A DNA stretch of 64,000 nucleotides. Origin: JASHSH01 sp036490215. Lineage in GTDB: Bacteria > Pseudomonadota > Alphaproteobacteria > Rhodospirillales > Magnetospirillaceae. Numbering within the stretch: the first letter of the stretch is position 1; each line of letters opens with the position of its first letter. Below the pieces are notes generated by a model that saw only the letters and a list, made by a program, of their open reading frames with translations, did not search any database and was not told where the DNA came from. Shown here piece after piece: positions 53,848 to 62,559 of this stretch. The stretch covers positions 248,001-312,000 of the forward strand of contig DASXEH010000095.1 of the NCBI GenBank assembly GCA_036490215.1. Reading direction: 5' to 3'. The translations under genes were made by a program, and so were the position numbers.

Positions 53848-55716
53848 GTGTCGATCAATTGGCGTCGCCTGATTCTGGGCAATCCACTCGCCACTGCGGC
53901 GATGGAGATGGAGAAGATCGGCAAGATCCGCGCGCTGGCCATCTTCTCGTCCGATGCGCTCTCTTCGGTCGCCTATGCCAGCGAAGAAATCCTGCTGGTG
54001 CTCGTGGTGGCAGGCACCAGCGCGATGAACTATTCGACACCGGTCGCGGCGGTTATCTGCGCGCTCCTGGCCGTCGTCACCGCGTCCTATTGGCAAACGA
54101 TTCACGCCTATCCGAACGGCGGCGGCGCTTTCATCGTCGCGCTCGATAATCTTGGTGAGTTCTGGGGACTCTTGGCCGCCGCGTCGCTCCTGATCGATTA
54201 CATTTTGACCGTGGCCGTGTCGGTTTCAGCCGGCGTCTTCGCCATCATCTCGGCGATCCCGGCGCTGCATCCCTACACGGTAGGCATCTGCATCCTCTCG
54301 ATCCTGTTCGTGATGTGGATCAACATCCGCGGCGTGCGCGAGTCCTCGGGTGTGTTTTCGATTCCCACCTACGCTTTCATCCTGCTGATCCTGATCATGG
54401 TCGCTGTCGGCGTCTTCGGCATTGTCACTGGTACCTTGGTGGCGCCGCCCGATATCGTCGCCGCCCATGCTGCTGAGAAGGGCGGTCAGGCTCTTGGCCT
54501 GGTCCTGCTGCTGCGTGCCTTTGCATCAGGATGTACGGCGATGACGGGCGTCGAAGCCGTGTCGAACGGCGTGCCGGCCTTCAAGAATCCCGCACCCCGC
54601 AACGCCGGCTTGACCCTCGTGGCGATGTCGGTGCTGCTGGCCCTCATGTTCATCGGCATCACGGTCTTGGCCGATCATCTCGATGTCGTGCCGCGCGACG
54701 AAGAGTCGGTCATGTCGCAGGTGGCGCGTTCGGTATTCGGCCATGGCGCGATGTATTATGCGATCCAGGCCGCCACCGCGCTGATCCTGCTGCTGGCCGC
54801 TAATACCTCTTTTGCCGGCTTCCCGATGCTGGCCTCGGTGCTGGCACGGTCGAGCTATCTGCCGCGGCAGCTCGGCAATGTGGGCGATCGTCTCGCCTTC
54901 ACCAATGGCATCGTGGCGTTGGCGGCGCTCGCCGCCGTGCTGATCATCATCTTCGGTGGCGACACCAATGCGTTGGTGCCGCTTTATGCGGTGGGTGTGT
55001 TTATCGGCTTCTCGCTCTCGCAAGGCGGCATGGTCGCGCGCTGGATTCGCATCCAGGGGCCCGGCTGGGCCTCGAAAGCGATCATCAACGGCTTCGGTTG
55101 TATCTGCACCACCGTCGCGCTCCTCGTGATCATCGAGGCGAAGTTCACTGAAGGCGCGTGGCTGATCGTTCTGCTGCTGCCGCTGCTTGTCTATCTCTTC
55201 CGCGCGATCCGCGGCCACTACGATCGTGTCTCCCGCGAACTCTCGCCGCGTCTCGGCGGCACCGGCCTGTTCCTGCGCCAATTGCAGGCGCATGAGCCGA
55301 AAGTGGTGGTGCCGATTTCGAAGATCCATCGCGGCACGTTGTCGGCGCTGAGCCACGCGCGGTCGCTGTCGAAGGACGTGACCGGCGTGGTGGTGAATAT
55401 CGATGCGCAAGCCACAGCAGAGCTCAAGCTCGCCTGGAAGGCGCTGGGCTTCAAAGAGCCGCTGGTGGTGCTCGACAGTCCCTATCGTTCGATCATCGGT
55501 CCGCTGACCGATTATCTGCAGCAGGTCGACAAGCGCGACCCGCATCGCGGTCCGGCCATCGTCGTGCTGCCGCAATTCGTGCCACGCAAATGGTGGCAGA
55601 ACATTCTGCACAATCAGAATGCGATCATGCTGCGGACGGCGCTGCTCTATCGCCGCGCGGCCGAAGGCTCAGAAGCCCGGATCGTGGTCGACGTGCCGTA
55701 TCACCTGAAGACGTAA
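53848..55716 (+). CDS. APC-superfamily permease, KimA-like (probable potassium importer)
   Basis: 622 residues from GTG 53848. Twelve predicted helices in residues about 25-470, starting FSSDALSSVAYASEEI, then a soluble C-terminal part of about 150 residues (RGTLSALSHARSLSKDVTGVVVNIDA). This layout matches YdaO/KimA potassium transporters rather than amino-acid permeases. The cation should be K+ by homology, with proton coupling. The c-di-AMP link known in Firmicutes is not assumed here. Confidence 0.85.
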   Translation: MSINWRRLILGNPLATAAMEMEKIGKIRALAIFSSDALSSVAYASEEILLVLVVAGTSAMNYSTPVAAVICALLAVVTASYWQTIHAYPNGGGAFIVALDNLGEFWGLLAAASLLIDYILTVAVSVSAGVFAIISAIPALHPYTVGICILSILFVMWINIRGVRESSGVFSIPTYAFILLILIMVAVGVFGIVTGTLVAPPDIVAAHAAEKGGQALGLVLLLRAFASGCTAMTGVEAVSNGVPAFKNPAPRNAGLTLVAMSVLLALMFIGITVLADHLDVVPRDEESVMSQVARSVFGHGAMYYAIQAATALILLLAANTSFAGFPMLASVLARSSYLPRQLGNVGDRLAFTNGIVALAALAAVLIIIFGGDTNALVPLYAVGVFIGFSLSQGGMVARWIRIQGPGWASKAIINGFGCICTTVALLVIIEAKFTEGAWLIVLLLPLLVYLFRAIRGHYDRVSRELSPRLGGTGLFLRQLQAHEPKVVVPISKIHRGTLSALSHARSLSKDVTGVVVNIDAQATAELKLAWKALGFKEPLVVLDSPYRSIIGPLTDYLQQVDKRDPHRGPAIVVLPQFVPRKWWQNILHNQNAIMLRTALLYRRAAEGSEARIVVDVPYHLKT

Positions 55717-55726
55717 ATTAGTTTGT

Positions 55727-55800
55727 CGTCGCGAGGAGCGTGCGACGAAGCGATCCAGGACTCGTGTGATGTCTGGATTGCTTCGCTCCGCTCGCAATGA
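55727..55800. repeat. REP-like dispersed palindromic element, copy 2
   Basis: Inner arms CGAAGCGATCCAG (55746-55758) and CTGGATTGCTTCG (55773-55785) are close to copy 1 at 36881-36995, and the outer parts GTCGCGAG/CTCGCAATGA remain. It is shorter and diverged and lacks the third hairpin. It lies between the stop of the permease gene and the convergent hypothetical gene. Confidence 0.75.
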
Positions 55801-55806
55801 AGAAGA

Positions 55807-56151
55807 CTAGTGATCGCCGCCATGCAGGATGTGGCCGGCGCCTGACGTGTCATAGGCCAGGCCTTCCGCTGTCAGGATGACGGCATAGGGATAATTGCCC
55901 TTGGTCAGACCCTTGCGGTCCAGCGCCACCCACACCGCCTGATTGTGCAGCCCCGTCGCGTCGCTGCTCGACACGACCTTGGCGCCGATATGGAAGTGAT
56001 TGCCGTGCGGATGCGGCAGCTGCGACAGCAGCATCCCGCCTGTGTCGCCGGCCGGCTGCGCCAGTTCCGGATACTTCGCGATCTCCTGCAGCAGCGCCAG
56101 CGTGCGCAACTGGAGGGGGTTCAGTTTCAGCGGGTTATTCTTCGGCGCCAT
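55807..56151 (-). CDS. Conserved-looking hypothetical protein
   Basis: 114 residues. Helical start MAPKNNPLKLNPLQLRTLALLQEIAKYP, then a His-rich loop SQLPHPHGNHFHIGAKVVSS and a C-terminal LHGGDH. The six His in one 20-residue span suggest metal binding, but this is weak. It lies one base before the SSS symporter stop on the same strand, so it is probably the last gene of that operon side. Confidence 0.68.
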   Translation of the reverse strand: MAPKNNPLKLNPLQLRTLALLQEIAKYPELAQPAGDTGGMLLSQLPHPHGNHFHIGAKVVSSSDATGLHNQAVWVALDRKGLTKGNYPYAVILTAEGLAYDTSGAGHILHGGDH

Positions 56152-56152
56152 G

Positions 56153-57724
56153 TCACTTGATCTCGATCTTGGTCGCGGGTTGCGGTTCGTAATCGGCGGG
56201 CAACGTGTCGTCCTTGGCGTCGCGCGCGCCGATCGCGTTGAGCAGCAGGGTCGCCACGATAGCGACGACGATATTGATGATCAATGTGTAGAGCGCGGTA
56301 TAGCCCGGCAACCCATAGCCGAACAATTTCAGCTGCCAGAAGAAGCCGAAATTGGCCTGGACCGAAACCCAGGTGCCGACCGCGGTGCCGGCGGTCCAGC
56401 CCAGCAGCAGCGCCCAGGGATTGAACCAGCGCGTGTACAGGCCCAACACCACGGCCGGGAAAATCTGCACGATCCAGACGCCGCCAAGCAGTTGGAGCTG
56501 GATCGCGAATTTGGTTTGCACGAACAGGATGAAGATCAGCGCGCCGAATTTCACGACCAGCGAAATCCATTTCGCCATCTGCGCTTCCTGCTTGTCTGTG
56601 GCCGCGCCGTGTAGGAATTCGCGGTAGATGCTGCGCGTGAAGAGATTGGCCGCTGCGATCGACATGATGGCTGCCGGTACCAGCGCGCCGATACCCACCG
56701 CCGCAAAGGCGAGCCCCACGAACCAGGACGGGAAGCTGTGCAGGAACAGGGCCGGCACTGCGAAATTGGTGCCGAAGGTTTTAAAGGCGGCAGCGAACTC
56801 AGGCATCTTGTCGACACCCGCGGCCACGGCGAAGAAACCGAGCAGGGCCAGCAAGCCAAGCAGGAACGAATAGGACGGCAACAGCGCCGCGTTGCGCTTC
56901 ACCGCACGGCCGCTCGATGCGCTCAGCACGCCGGTCAGCGAATGCGGGTAGAGGAACAACGCAAAGGCCGAGCCTAAGGCCAGCGTTGCATAGGCACCGT
57001 AGCTGCCCCAGCTTCCGTCTGGCGGCGATGCGAGCAGCACTTTGGCCGGCGGCACAGCGGCGAAAATCTTCTCGAAGCCGCCAAGCTGCGTGGGGATCAC
57101 GATGATCGCGGCAATGGCGGTGACGTAGATCAGCAGGTCTTTGACGATCGCGATCGCCGCCGGCGCGCGCAGCCCGCTCGAATAGGTGAAGGCGGCCAGG
57201 ATGATGAAGGCGATGATCAGCGGCAGATCGCCAAGCCAGCCTGCGCCCGAGATGCCCAGTCCGCCGATCACCACCTGCAAGCCGACCAGCTGCAGCGCGA
57301 TATAGGGCATGGTGGCGACGATGCCGGTCACCGCGATGGCTAGTGCCAGCCAGCGATTGTTGAAGCGGCCGCGCACGAAATCGGCGGCGGTCACATAGCC
57401 TTTGCGATGGCTGATTTGCCAGAGCCGCGGGAAGACGACGAACAAAATCGGATAGATCATCACGGTGTAGGGCACGGCGTAGAAGGCCAGCGCACCCGCG
57501 CCGAAGGCCACCGCCGGCACCGCGATGAAGGTATAGGCCGTGTAGACATCGCCGCCCACCAGGAACCAGGTGACGAGCGAGCCGAACCGGCGCCCACCCA
57601 GGCCCCATTCGTGCAGCATGTCGAGATCGCCACGGCGCCAGCGGGCGGCGGCGAATCCCAGCCAGGTGATCAGCCCGAACAGCAGCACGAAGATGATCAG
57701 TGCCACCCAGTTCACGTCTTGCAC
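56153..57724 (-). CDS. Sodium:solute symporter (SSS family, monocarboxylate type)
   Basis: 523 residues with about 13 helices. The first segment VNWVALIIFVLLFGLITWLG and the block ADFVRGRFNNRWLALAIAV are typical of the SSS family. The paired DUF3311 gene upstream (57773-57994) is the usual partner of monocarboxylate/acetate symporters of this class. It would import short organic acids with Na+. Confidence 0.92.
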   Translation of the reverse strand: MQDVNWVALIIFVLLFGLITWLGFAAARWRRGDLDMLHEWGLGGRRFGSLVTWFLVGGDVYTAYTFIAVPAVAFGAGALAFYAVPYTVMIYPILFVVFPRLWQISHRKGYVTAADFVRGRFNNRWLALAIAVTGIVATMPYIALQLVGLQVVIGGLGISGAGWLGDLPLIIAFIILAAFTYSSGLRAPAAIAIVKDLLIYVTAIAAIIVIPTQLGGFEKIFAAVPPAKVLLASPPDGSWGSYGAYATLALGSAFALFLYPHSLTGVLSASSGRAVKRNAALLPSYSFLLGLLALLGFFAVAAGVDKMPEFAAAFKTFGTNFAVPALFLHSFPSWFVGLAFAAVGIGALVPAAIMSIAAANLFTRSIYREFLHGAATDKQEAQMAKWISLVVKFGALIFILFVQTKFAIQLQLLGGVWIVQIFPAVVLGLYTRWFNPWALLLGWTAGTAVGTWVSVQANFGFFWQLKLFGYGLPGYTALYTLIINIVVAIVATLLLNAIGARDAKDDTLPADYEPQPATKIEIK

Positions 57725-57772
57725 GGCGGTATTCCCCCTCGATCGATATGATGGGCGATAATGGGCTGCGGC

Positions 57773-57994
57773 TCAGCGCGCCCGGCTGCTGTGTTCGGTG
57801 CCGAAATAGACGATGGCGGTCAGAACCGCGCCGATCAGGATCAGCAGCAATTGGCCCCAATAGAAGAACGGCAGGCCGATGAAGCTGGGTTCGGCCATGT
57901 TGAAGAAGGGCACGCACAGGGCCGCCGGGAACTGCACGATCAGCAGCAGATACCACCAGCTCCAAACCCGGCTTTTGCGCGGGGTTTCGCTCAT
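57773..57994 (-). CDS. DUF3311-family small membrane protein
   Basis: 73 residues with two helices (about 14-34 and 44-64) and the family-like PFFNMAEPSFIGLPFFYWGQ stretch between them. It lies 48 bases upstream of the symporter on the same strand. In the family it is an accessory subunit of the transporter, with the exact role unclear. Confidence 0.88.
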   Translation of the reverse strand: MSETPRKSRVWSWWYLLLIVQFPAALCVPFFNMAEPSFIGLPFFYWGQLLLILIGAVLTAIVYFGTEHSSRAR

Positions 57995-58102
57995 GCTCGG
58001 TCCTCCCCTTCGATCTTCAGTGAACGGCCTTACGGGCGCGTCGTTGCGCGGATATTACAGGCGGCCAAGCTCTGCCGTCAGCGATTTTTCGCGTTTTTGG
58101 CG

Positions 58103-58762
58103 CTAAAGCAAGCTGGCGGCAATGTTGATTGCGATAGCCAGCACCACGGTATTGAAGAAGAACGCCAGCACGCCCTGAAACAAGGTCAGACGGCGCGTGA
58201 CGCGGCCGGTCACCTGCACATCCGAGGTCTGGCAGGTCATGCCGACGACGAAGGCGAAGTACAGAAAATCCCAGTAGTCCGGCTTGTCCTCGCCCGGGAA
58301 CTCAAGCCCACCGCGATGGGTGTCCTTACCATCATCGGGGTCGTCATCGCCGCCGTAGAACAGATGGGCGTAGTGCAGGCCGAACATGGTGTGAGTGACC
58401 AGCCAGGCCAGCACGATACTCCCCATCGCCAGGCCCAGATGCCAATGCAGGATGGCGGGCGGTAGATTCTTGGCGTTACGCGTTTCGAGGAAGATGGCGG
58501 CCAAGGCCAGGGCGGCGGCGGCAAAAGCCACAATGGCCATGCCCAGCTGGCCTTCATCGATCTCCTGCGCCCGCCGCATCATGCGCTCGTGATTGGTGCG
58601 GGCCAGCATCACAGCGGTCAGGATCAGGAACAGTGCGCCGCCGCCATCCAGCGCGACCACAAGACTCGTGCTCTGCGCGATGAACTGGCGCAGCACGAGC
58701 CCCAGCACGATGGTAAACGCAATCGAAACGATCAGCCGCGGATACCGGATGACCTGTTTCAC
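58103..58762 (-). CDS. DUF1345-family membrane protein
   Basis: 219 residues from a GTG at 58762 that overlaps the channel gene stop (GTGA); the longer frame is not used. Four predicted helices and the block AFFFNTVVLAIAINIAASLL at the end match DUF1345, where the conserved HYAHLFY and DYWDFLYFAFVVGMT segments also occur. Function unknown; coupling to the Kir-type channel suggests a joint membrane role. Confidence 0.82.
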   Translation of the reverse strand: MKQVIRYPRLIVSIAFTIVLGLVLRQFIAQSTSLVVALDGGGALFLILTAVMLARTNHERMMRRAQEIDEGQLGMAIVAFAAAALALAAIFLETRNAKNLPPAILHWHLGLAMGSIVLAWLVTHTMFGLHYAHLFYGGDDDPDDGKDTHRGGLEFPGEDKPDYWDFLYFAFVVGMTCQTSDVQVTGRVTRRLTLFQGVLAFFFNTVVLAIAINIAASLL

Positions 58763-59700
58763 TTTGCGTCGATGCTTTCGTCGCGTTCGACCGGGATGGC
58801 CGGCTCGATGCCTGGCACCGGGACCACATCGTCGAAGCGCGAGAAGTCGAGCGCCCATCGCCCATCGGGCTGTTCGACGAAGACATCGACATAGCGCGCG
58901 TTCCAGGCGATGGCATCGGGACCGAAAGCGGCACGCGCGTGCACTTCCTGCGAGAAACCGCTGTGATGCCCGGCGAAGACCACCACGATCAGCGCGTCCT
59001 CGGCCACAAGATCGTCATGAGTCTTGCCGTAGAGCGGGCTCTTGGGCCCGATCTCATGCATCACGGTCCAGGACAGCGCGAAGGTCGGCGAGTTCGAGCG
59101 TTCGAGGTGCAGATCATGCAGGCGACGGATTTCGATCCCCTCGCGCGTCACTTCATCGCGCAGCAAGGTCAGATGCACGCGGGCTTCGTGGATGCCGTCG
59201 TCGCGCCGGTTGGCCAAGCGCAGCATCAGCATCGGACGGCCATCGAATTCGCTGACCGTGATTTTGGCCGAGAAGCGCACGCCCGCATTGGGCCGCGTGA
59301 AGCGCGCGAACATCAGGCCCGAGGCCACCGCAACGCCGAACAGGCCGATGCCGGCCTCGAACGTGACCAGCAGATTGGCCGCCAGACCGATCGGCTCCAT
59401 GCGGCCATAGCCGATCGTGGCCATAGTCTGTACCGAAAAGAAGAACGCGTCTTCGAAACTGCCCGGCCGCGCATTGGCGATGGCATCGCCGCAGGCAAGA
59501 TAGCCGAGTGCGAAGATCACATTGAGGCCGAGATAGCCGCCGATCAGGGCGACGATGAAATTGTAAATGGGCGTGTTCAGCAGCCAGTGATAGACGTCGC
59601 GCCGGATCGGACCATCGCCGATGCGGCGAACCGTCGTCCAGCCACCCTGGTCGAAAAGCCGGATGCTGCGGCGGCTGATTTTTTTGAGGACGTGGCTCAT
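58759..59700 (-). CDS. Inward-rectifier-type K+ channel (KirBac-like)
   Basis: 313 residues. Two helices around the pore (about 45-68 and 105-130) with selectivity filter TIGYG at 95-99, then the IRK cytoplasmic immunoglobulin-like domain (FSAKITVSEFDGRPMLMLRLANRR). The filter and domain layout are complete, so it should conduct K+. It is followed by DUF1345 in GTGA overlap. Confidence 0.93.
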   Translation of the reverse strand: MSHVLKKISRRSIRLFDQGGWTTVRRIGDGPIRRDVYHWLLNTPIYNFIVALIGGYLGLNVIFALGYLACGDAIANARPGSFEDAFFFSVQTMATIGYGRMEPIGLAANLLVTFEAGIGLFGVAVASGLMFARFTRPNAGVRFSAKITVSEFDGRPMLMLRLANRRDDGIHEARVHLTLLRDEVTREGIEIRRLHDLHLERSNSPTFALSWTVMHEIGPKSPLYGKTHDDLVAEDALIVVVFAGHHSGFSQEVHARAAFGPDAIAWNARYVDVFVEQPDGRWALDFSRFDDVVPVPGIEPAIPVERDESIDAK

Positions 59701-59704
59701 CCTA

Positions 59705-60157
59705 TCACACGAAGATCACGGCGCCGGTGCGCGAGGCATCGGCCAGGAAGGTGACCAACCCGCCTTCGCTGCGAGGCACGTCGTCGCGCAAAGCCTTGCC
59801 TTCCAGTCCCATGGCGCGCAATCCCATTTCGCACACCATGACCGATGCGCCCAGGGTGACGCAAGCGGACAGGATTTCCTCGAACCCGGCCAGTTTGCGT
59901 GCGATCAGCTGCGCGTCGGCTTTGCTGGCGGTCACGCCGTCTTCGGTCGGCAGCAGATCATACCATCCGCCTTTGCCGTCCTTGACCGGCAACAGCGCCT
60001 TGATTGCGCCCATGGTGAAGAACAGCGTGGCCGGCGTGTTCACCGCCAGTGCCGCCGAAGCCATAGTCAGTGCGTAATGCACTTTGTCATAGGCGCCGGA
60101 AAAGACGACGATGGATAGCTTGTCCGGTGATGTTTTGGTGGTGTCAGCAGCCGGCAT
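59705..60157 (-). CDS. DsrE/DsrF-like sulfur-relay-fold protein
   Basis: 150 residues with the DsrEFH fold: KLSIVVFSGAYDKVHYALTMASAALA, FFTMGAIKALL, ILSACVTLGASVMVCEMGLRAMG. Two candidate sulfur-carrying Cys lie in LSACVTL and MVCEMG. It overlaps the MoeB/ThiF-like gene by 14 bases on the same strand, suggesting a persulfide- or sulfur-transfer partner. Confidence 0.85.
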   Translation of the reverse strand: MPAADTTKTSPDKLSIVVFSGAYDKVHYALTMASAALAVNTPATLFFTMGAIKALLPVKDGKGGWYDLLPTEDGVTASKADAQLIARKLAGFEEILSACVTLGASVMVCEMGLRAMGLEGKALRDDVPRSEGGLVTFLADASRTGAVIFV

Positions 60158-60944
60158 GGGCGTGGGCGCGATGCGCCGAAAGATCGTGGATGGTGGCCGA
60201 GGTGCTGCACAGTGCGCAGGCTGGATCGGGCTTCAGACGCAGCTTGCGGAAATTGGTCGACAGCCCGTCGACGATCAGCAGCGAACCCGAAAGCGAATCG
60301 CCGATGCCCAACAACTCCTTCAACACCTCGGTCGCTTGCAGCGTGCCCATCACGCCCGCCATCGCGCCGAGCACGCCGGCCTGGGCGCAGGTCGGCACTT
60401 CGCCTTCAGGCGGCTCGGCGGGATAGAGGCAGCGATAGCAGGGGCCGGGCGCCTTGAAGGTGGCCAGTTGCCCGTCGAAGCGCAGCACAGCCGCCGACAC
60501 CAACGTTTTTCCCGCTAAGCGGCAGGCATCGTTGATCAGGAAACGCGTCGGGAAATTATCGCTGCCATCGGCAATCACGTCATAGCCGGCGATCAGGTCG
60601 AGCACGTTCTCGGCGTCGACACGCAGATGATGCGGCACGATCTTGACGTCGGGATTGATGGTAGCGATCGCAGCGCGGGTGCTCTCGACCTTGGCTGTCC
60701 CGATGCGCTCGGTGGTGTGCAGAACCTGGCGCTGTAGGTTCGAGAGATCGACCTTGTCGTCATCGACCACGCCGATCGTGCCGACACCGGCAGCCGCGAG
60801 ATAGAGAATGACCGGCGAGCCGAGGCCGCCTGCGCCGATTACCAGAACCTTCGATTGAAGCAGCCGCTCCTGACCAATCCCGCCCACTTCGGGGAGCAGG
60901 ATATGGCGAGCATAGCGCCGAATCTGATCTTCGCTGAAATCCAT
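60144..60944 (-). CDS. moeB: MoeB/ThiF-type adenylyltransferase
   Basis: 266 residues. Adenylation domain with GAGGLGSP (36-43), zinc cysteines CYRC and CALC, and PTCAQAGVLG (candidate ThiF-type Cys). It adenylates the C-terminal Gly of a sulfur-carrier protein such as MoaD or ThiS. It ends in HAHAGC, an unusual His/Cys tail, partly read over by the DsrE-like gene start. Confidence 0.93.
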   Translation of the reverse strand: MDFSEDQIRRYARHILLPEVGGIGQERLLQSKVLVIGAGGLGSPVILYLAAAGVGTIGVVDDDKVDLSNLQRQVLHTTERIGTAKVESTRAAIATINPDVKIVPHHLRVDAENVLDLIAGYDVIADGSDNFPTRFLINDACRLAGKTLVSAAVLRFDGQLATFKAPGPCYRCLYPAEPPEGEVPTCAQAGVLGAMAGVMGTLQATEVLKELLGIGDSLSGSLLIVDGLSTNFRKLRLKPDPACALCSTSATIHDLSAHRAHAHAGC

Positions 60945-61008
60945 ACCCGATTATATGGGATGGAATGCGCAGGGGTGAAGCCGTGTGATCGCTCGAGTTC
61001 TCACTCTG

Positions 61009-61096
61009 CCCCTCACCCTGTCCCTCTCCCACGGAGGGGAGAGGAAACGTTGAAGTGGCGCCCTCTCCCCTTGCGGGAGAGGGTTGGGGTGAGGGG
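61009..61096. repeat. Palindromic dispersed intergenic repeat
   Basis: Arms near 61009-61030 (CCCCTCACCC, CCCTCTCCC) and 61075-61096 (GGGAGAGGG, GGGGTGAGGGG) are near-complementary, with a small inner hairpin. This sequence type is common as a dispersed repeat in GC-rich proteobacteria. It lies between cysK and the moeB-like gene in their direction of transcription and could terminate or attenuate. Confidence 0.75.
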
Positions 61097-61097
61097 A

Positions 61098-62060
61098 CTA
61101 GCCCCCCAACCCCTCGAACAGCGCCGTGGAGAGGTAGCGTTCAGCGAAGCTCGGGATGATCGCCACGATTAGCTTGCCGGCGTTTTCCGGGCGGCTGCCG
61201 ACTTCCAGCGCCGCGGCCAGTGCTGCACCCGAGGAAATGCCCACCGGCACGCCGTCGAGCTTGGCGGCCTTGCGGGCGATGGCGAAGGCGGTCTCGTTGC
61301 CGATCTTCACCACTTCGTCGATGATCGCCCTGTCGAGATTGCCCGGCACGAAACCGGCGCCGATGCCTTGAATCTTGTGCGGGCCGGGCGCGCCGCCCGA
61401 GAGGACGGGGCTGTCCTCCGGCTCCACGGCCACCATGCGCACCGAGGCTTTTCGCTTCTTCAGTACATGGCCGACGCCGGTGATCGTGCCACCGGTACCG
61501 ACGCCGGAGATAACGATGTCGACCTTGCCGTCGGTATCTTTCCAGATTTCCTCGGCGGTGGTCTTTTCATGGATCGCCGGATTGGCCGGGTTCTCGAACT
61601 GCTGCAGGATCACCGAGTCCTTGATCTCGCGGTTGAGTTCCTCGGCGCGGCGGATTGATCCGGTCATGCCCTTGGCGGCAGGTGTCAGCTCGATCTGCGC
61701 GCCGAGCAGGATCAGCATCTTGCGCCGTTCGAGCGACATGCTTTCCGGCATGGGCAGGAGCAGGCGATAGCCTTTCGCCGCGGCCACGAAGGCCAGGGCG
61801 ATACCGGTATTGCCCGAGGTCGGCTCGATGATCGTCGCACCCGGCTTGAGCTTGCCGGCGGCTTCGGCGGCTTCGATCATCGCAACGCCGATACGGTCCT
61901 TCACCGAAGCCAGCGGGTTGAAGAATTCGAGCTTGCCGACAATGTCGGCCTTCACTTTGGCGTCGGCGGCCAGGCGCTTGAAGCGCACCAGCGGTGTCCC
62001 GCCGATCGTGTCGGTGATGCTGTCATAGATACGGCCGCGGAATTCGGCAGGAGTGGACAT
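61098..62060 (-). CDS. cysK: Cysteine synthase A
   Basis: 320 residues. PLP-binding Lys54 in PLASVKDRIG, phosphate cup SGNTGIAL, and GSGTGGTITG-like block SGVGTGGTITGVG. It makes L-cysteine from O-acetylserine and sulfide. It lies downstream of the Rrf2-type regulator and coaBC on the same strand. Confidence 0.96.
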   Translation of the reverse strand: MSTPAEFRGRIYDSITDTIGGTPLVRFKRLAADAKVKADIVGKLEFFNPLASVKDRIGVAMIEAAEAAGKLKPGATIIEPTSGNTGIALAFVAAAKGYRLLLPMPESMSLERRKMLILLGAQIELTPAAKGMTGSIRRAEELNREIKDSVILQQFENPANPAIHEKTTAEEIWKDTDGKVDIVISGVGTGGTITGVGHVLKKRKASVRMVAVEPEDSPVLSGGAPGPHKIQGIGAGFVPGNLDRAIIDEVVKIGNETAFAIARKAAKLDGVPVGISSGAALAAALEVGSRPENAGKLIVAIIPSFAERYLSTALFEGLGG

Positions 62061-62098
62061 GATGGCCTCTTGTTCTCGTGCTGCGGATCAGGCGTTGG

Positions 62099-62557
62099 TC
62101 AGATGGTGAAGTCCATGCTCTGCGCCACCTCGCTGACGATCCCACCCTGGAAGGCGCGGGTGCAGAGATCGTCGATGGTGATCGCGTCGAGCCGCTTCAT
62201 GATTTCTTCCTGCAACTCGGCCCAGGTGGGACGGATCACCTTCTTGCCGAGTTCCGACGAGGGAAGATCTTCCTCCTCCTCGCCCTCTAAGGCTTCCAAC
62301 GCACGCACCACGCGCACGATCTCGCCGACCGAGATGCGGCGACGTTCACGCGCCAGGCGATAGCCGCCGCGCGGACCGCGCACGCCCATCAGGATACCGC
62401 TGCGCACCAGCTGCTGCAGGGTCTGTTCGAGATAACGGCGCGGAATGCCCTGACGCCGCGTGATCTCGCGGCTGCGCACCGGCTCGCCGCCGGAGTGATA
62501 GGCGATGTCGAGCACCGCTTCGATGGCAAAGAGCGTCTTCTTAGACGGACGCAGCAT
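62099..62557 (-). CDS. Rrf2-family regulator (CymR/IscR-like)
   Basis: 152 residues with an Rrf2 winged helix: KTLFAIEAVLDIAYHSGGEPVRSREITRRQGIPRRYLEQTLQQL. The three-Cys cluster motif of IscR is absent; only one Cys (DDLCTRAF) is present, so it is CymR-like. Position directly before cysK suggests control of cysteine synthesis, possibly by sensing cysteine-synthase or O-acetylserine. It is two bases after the coaBC stop. Confidence 0.88.
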   Translation of the reverse strand: MLRPSKKTLFAIEAVLDIAYHSGGEPVRSREITRRQGIPRRYLEQTLQQLVRSGILMGVRGPRGGYRLARERRRISVGEIVRVVRALEALEGEEEEDLPSSELGKKVIRPTWAELQEEIMKRLDAITIDDLCTRAFQGGIVSEVAQSMDFTI

Positions 62558-62559
62558 GA

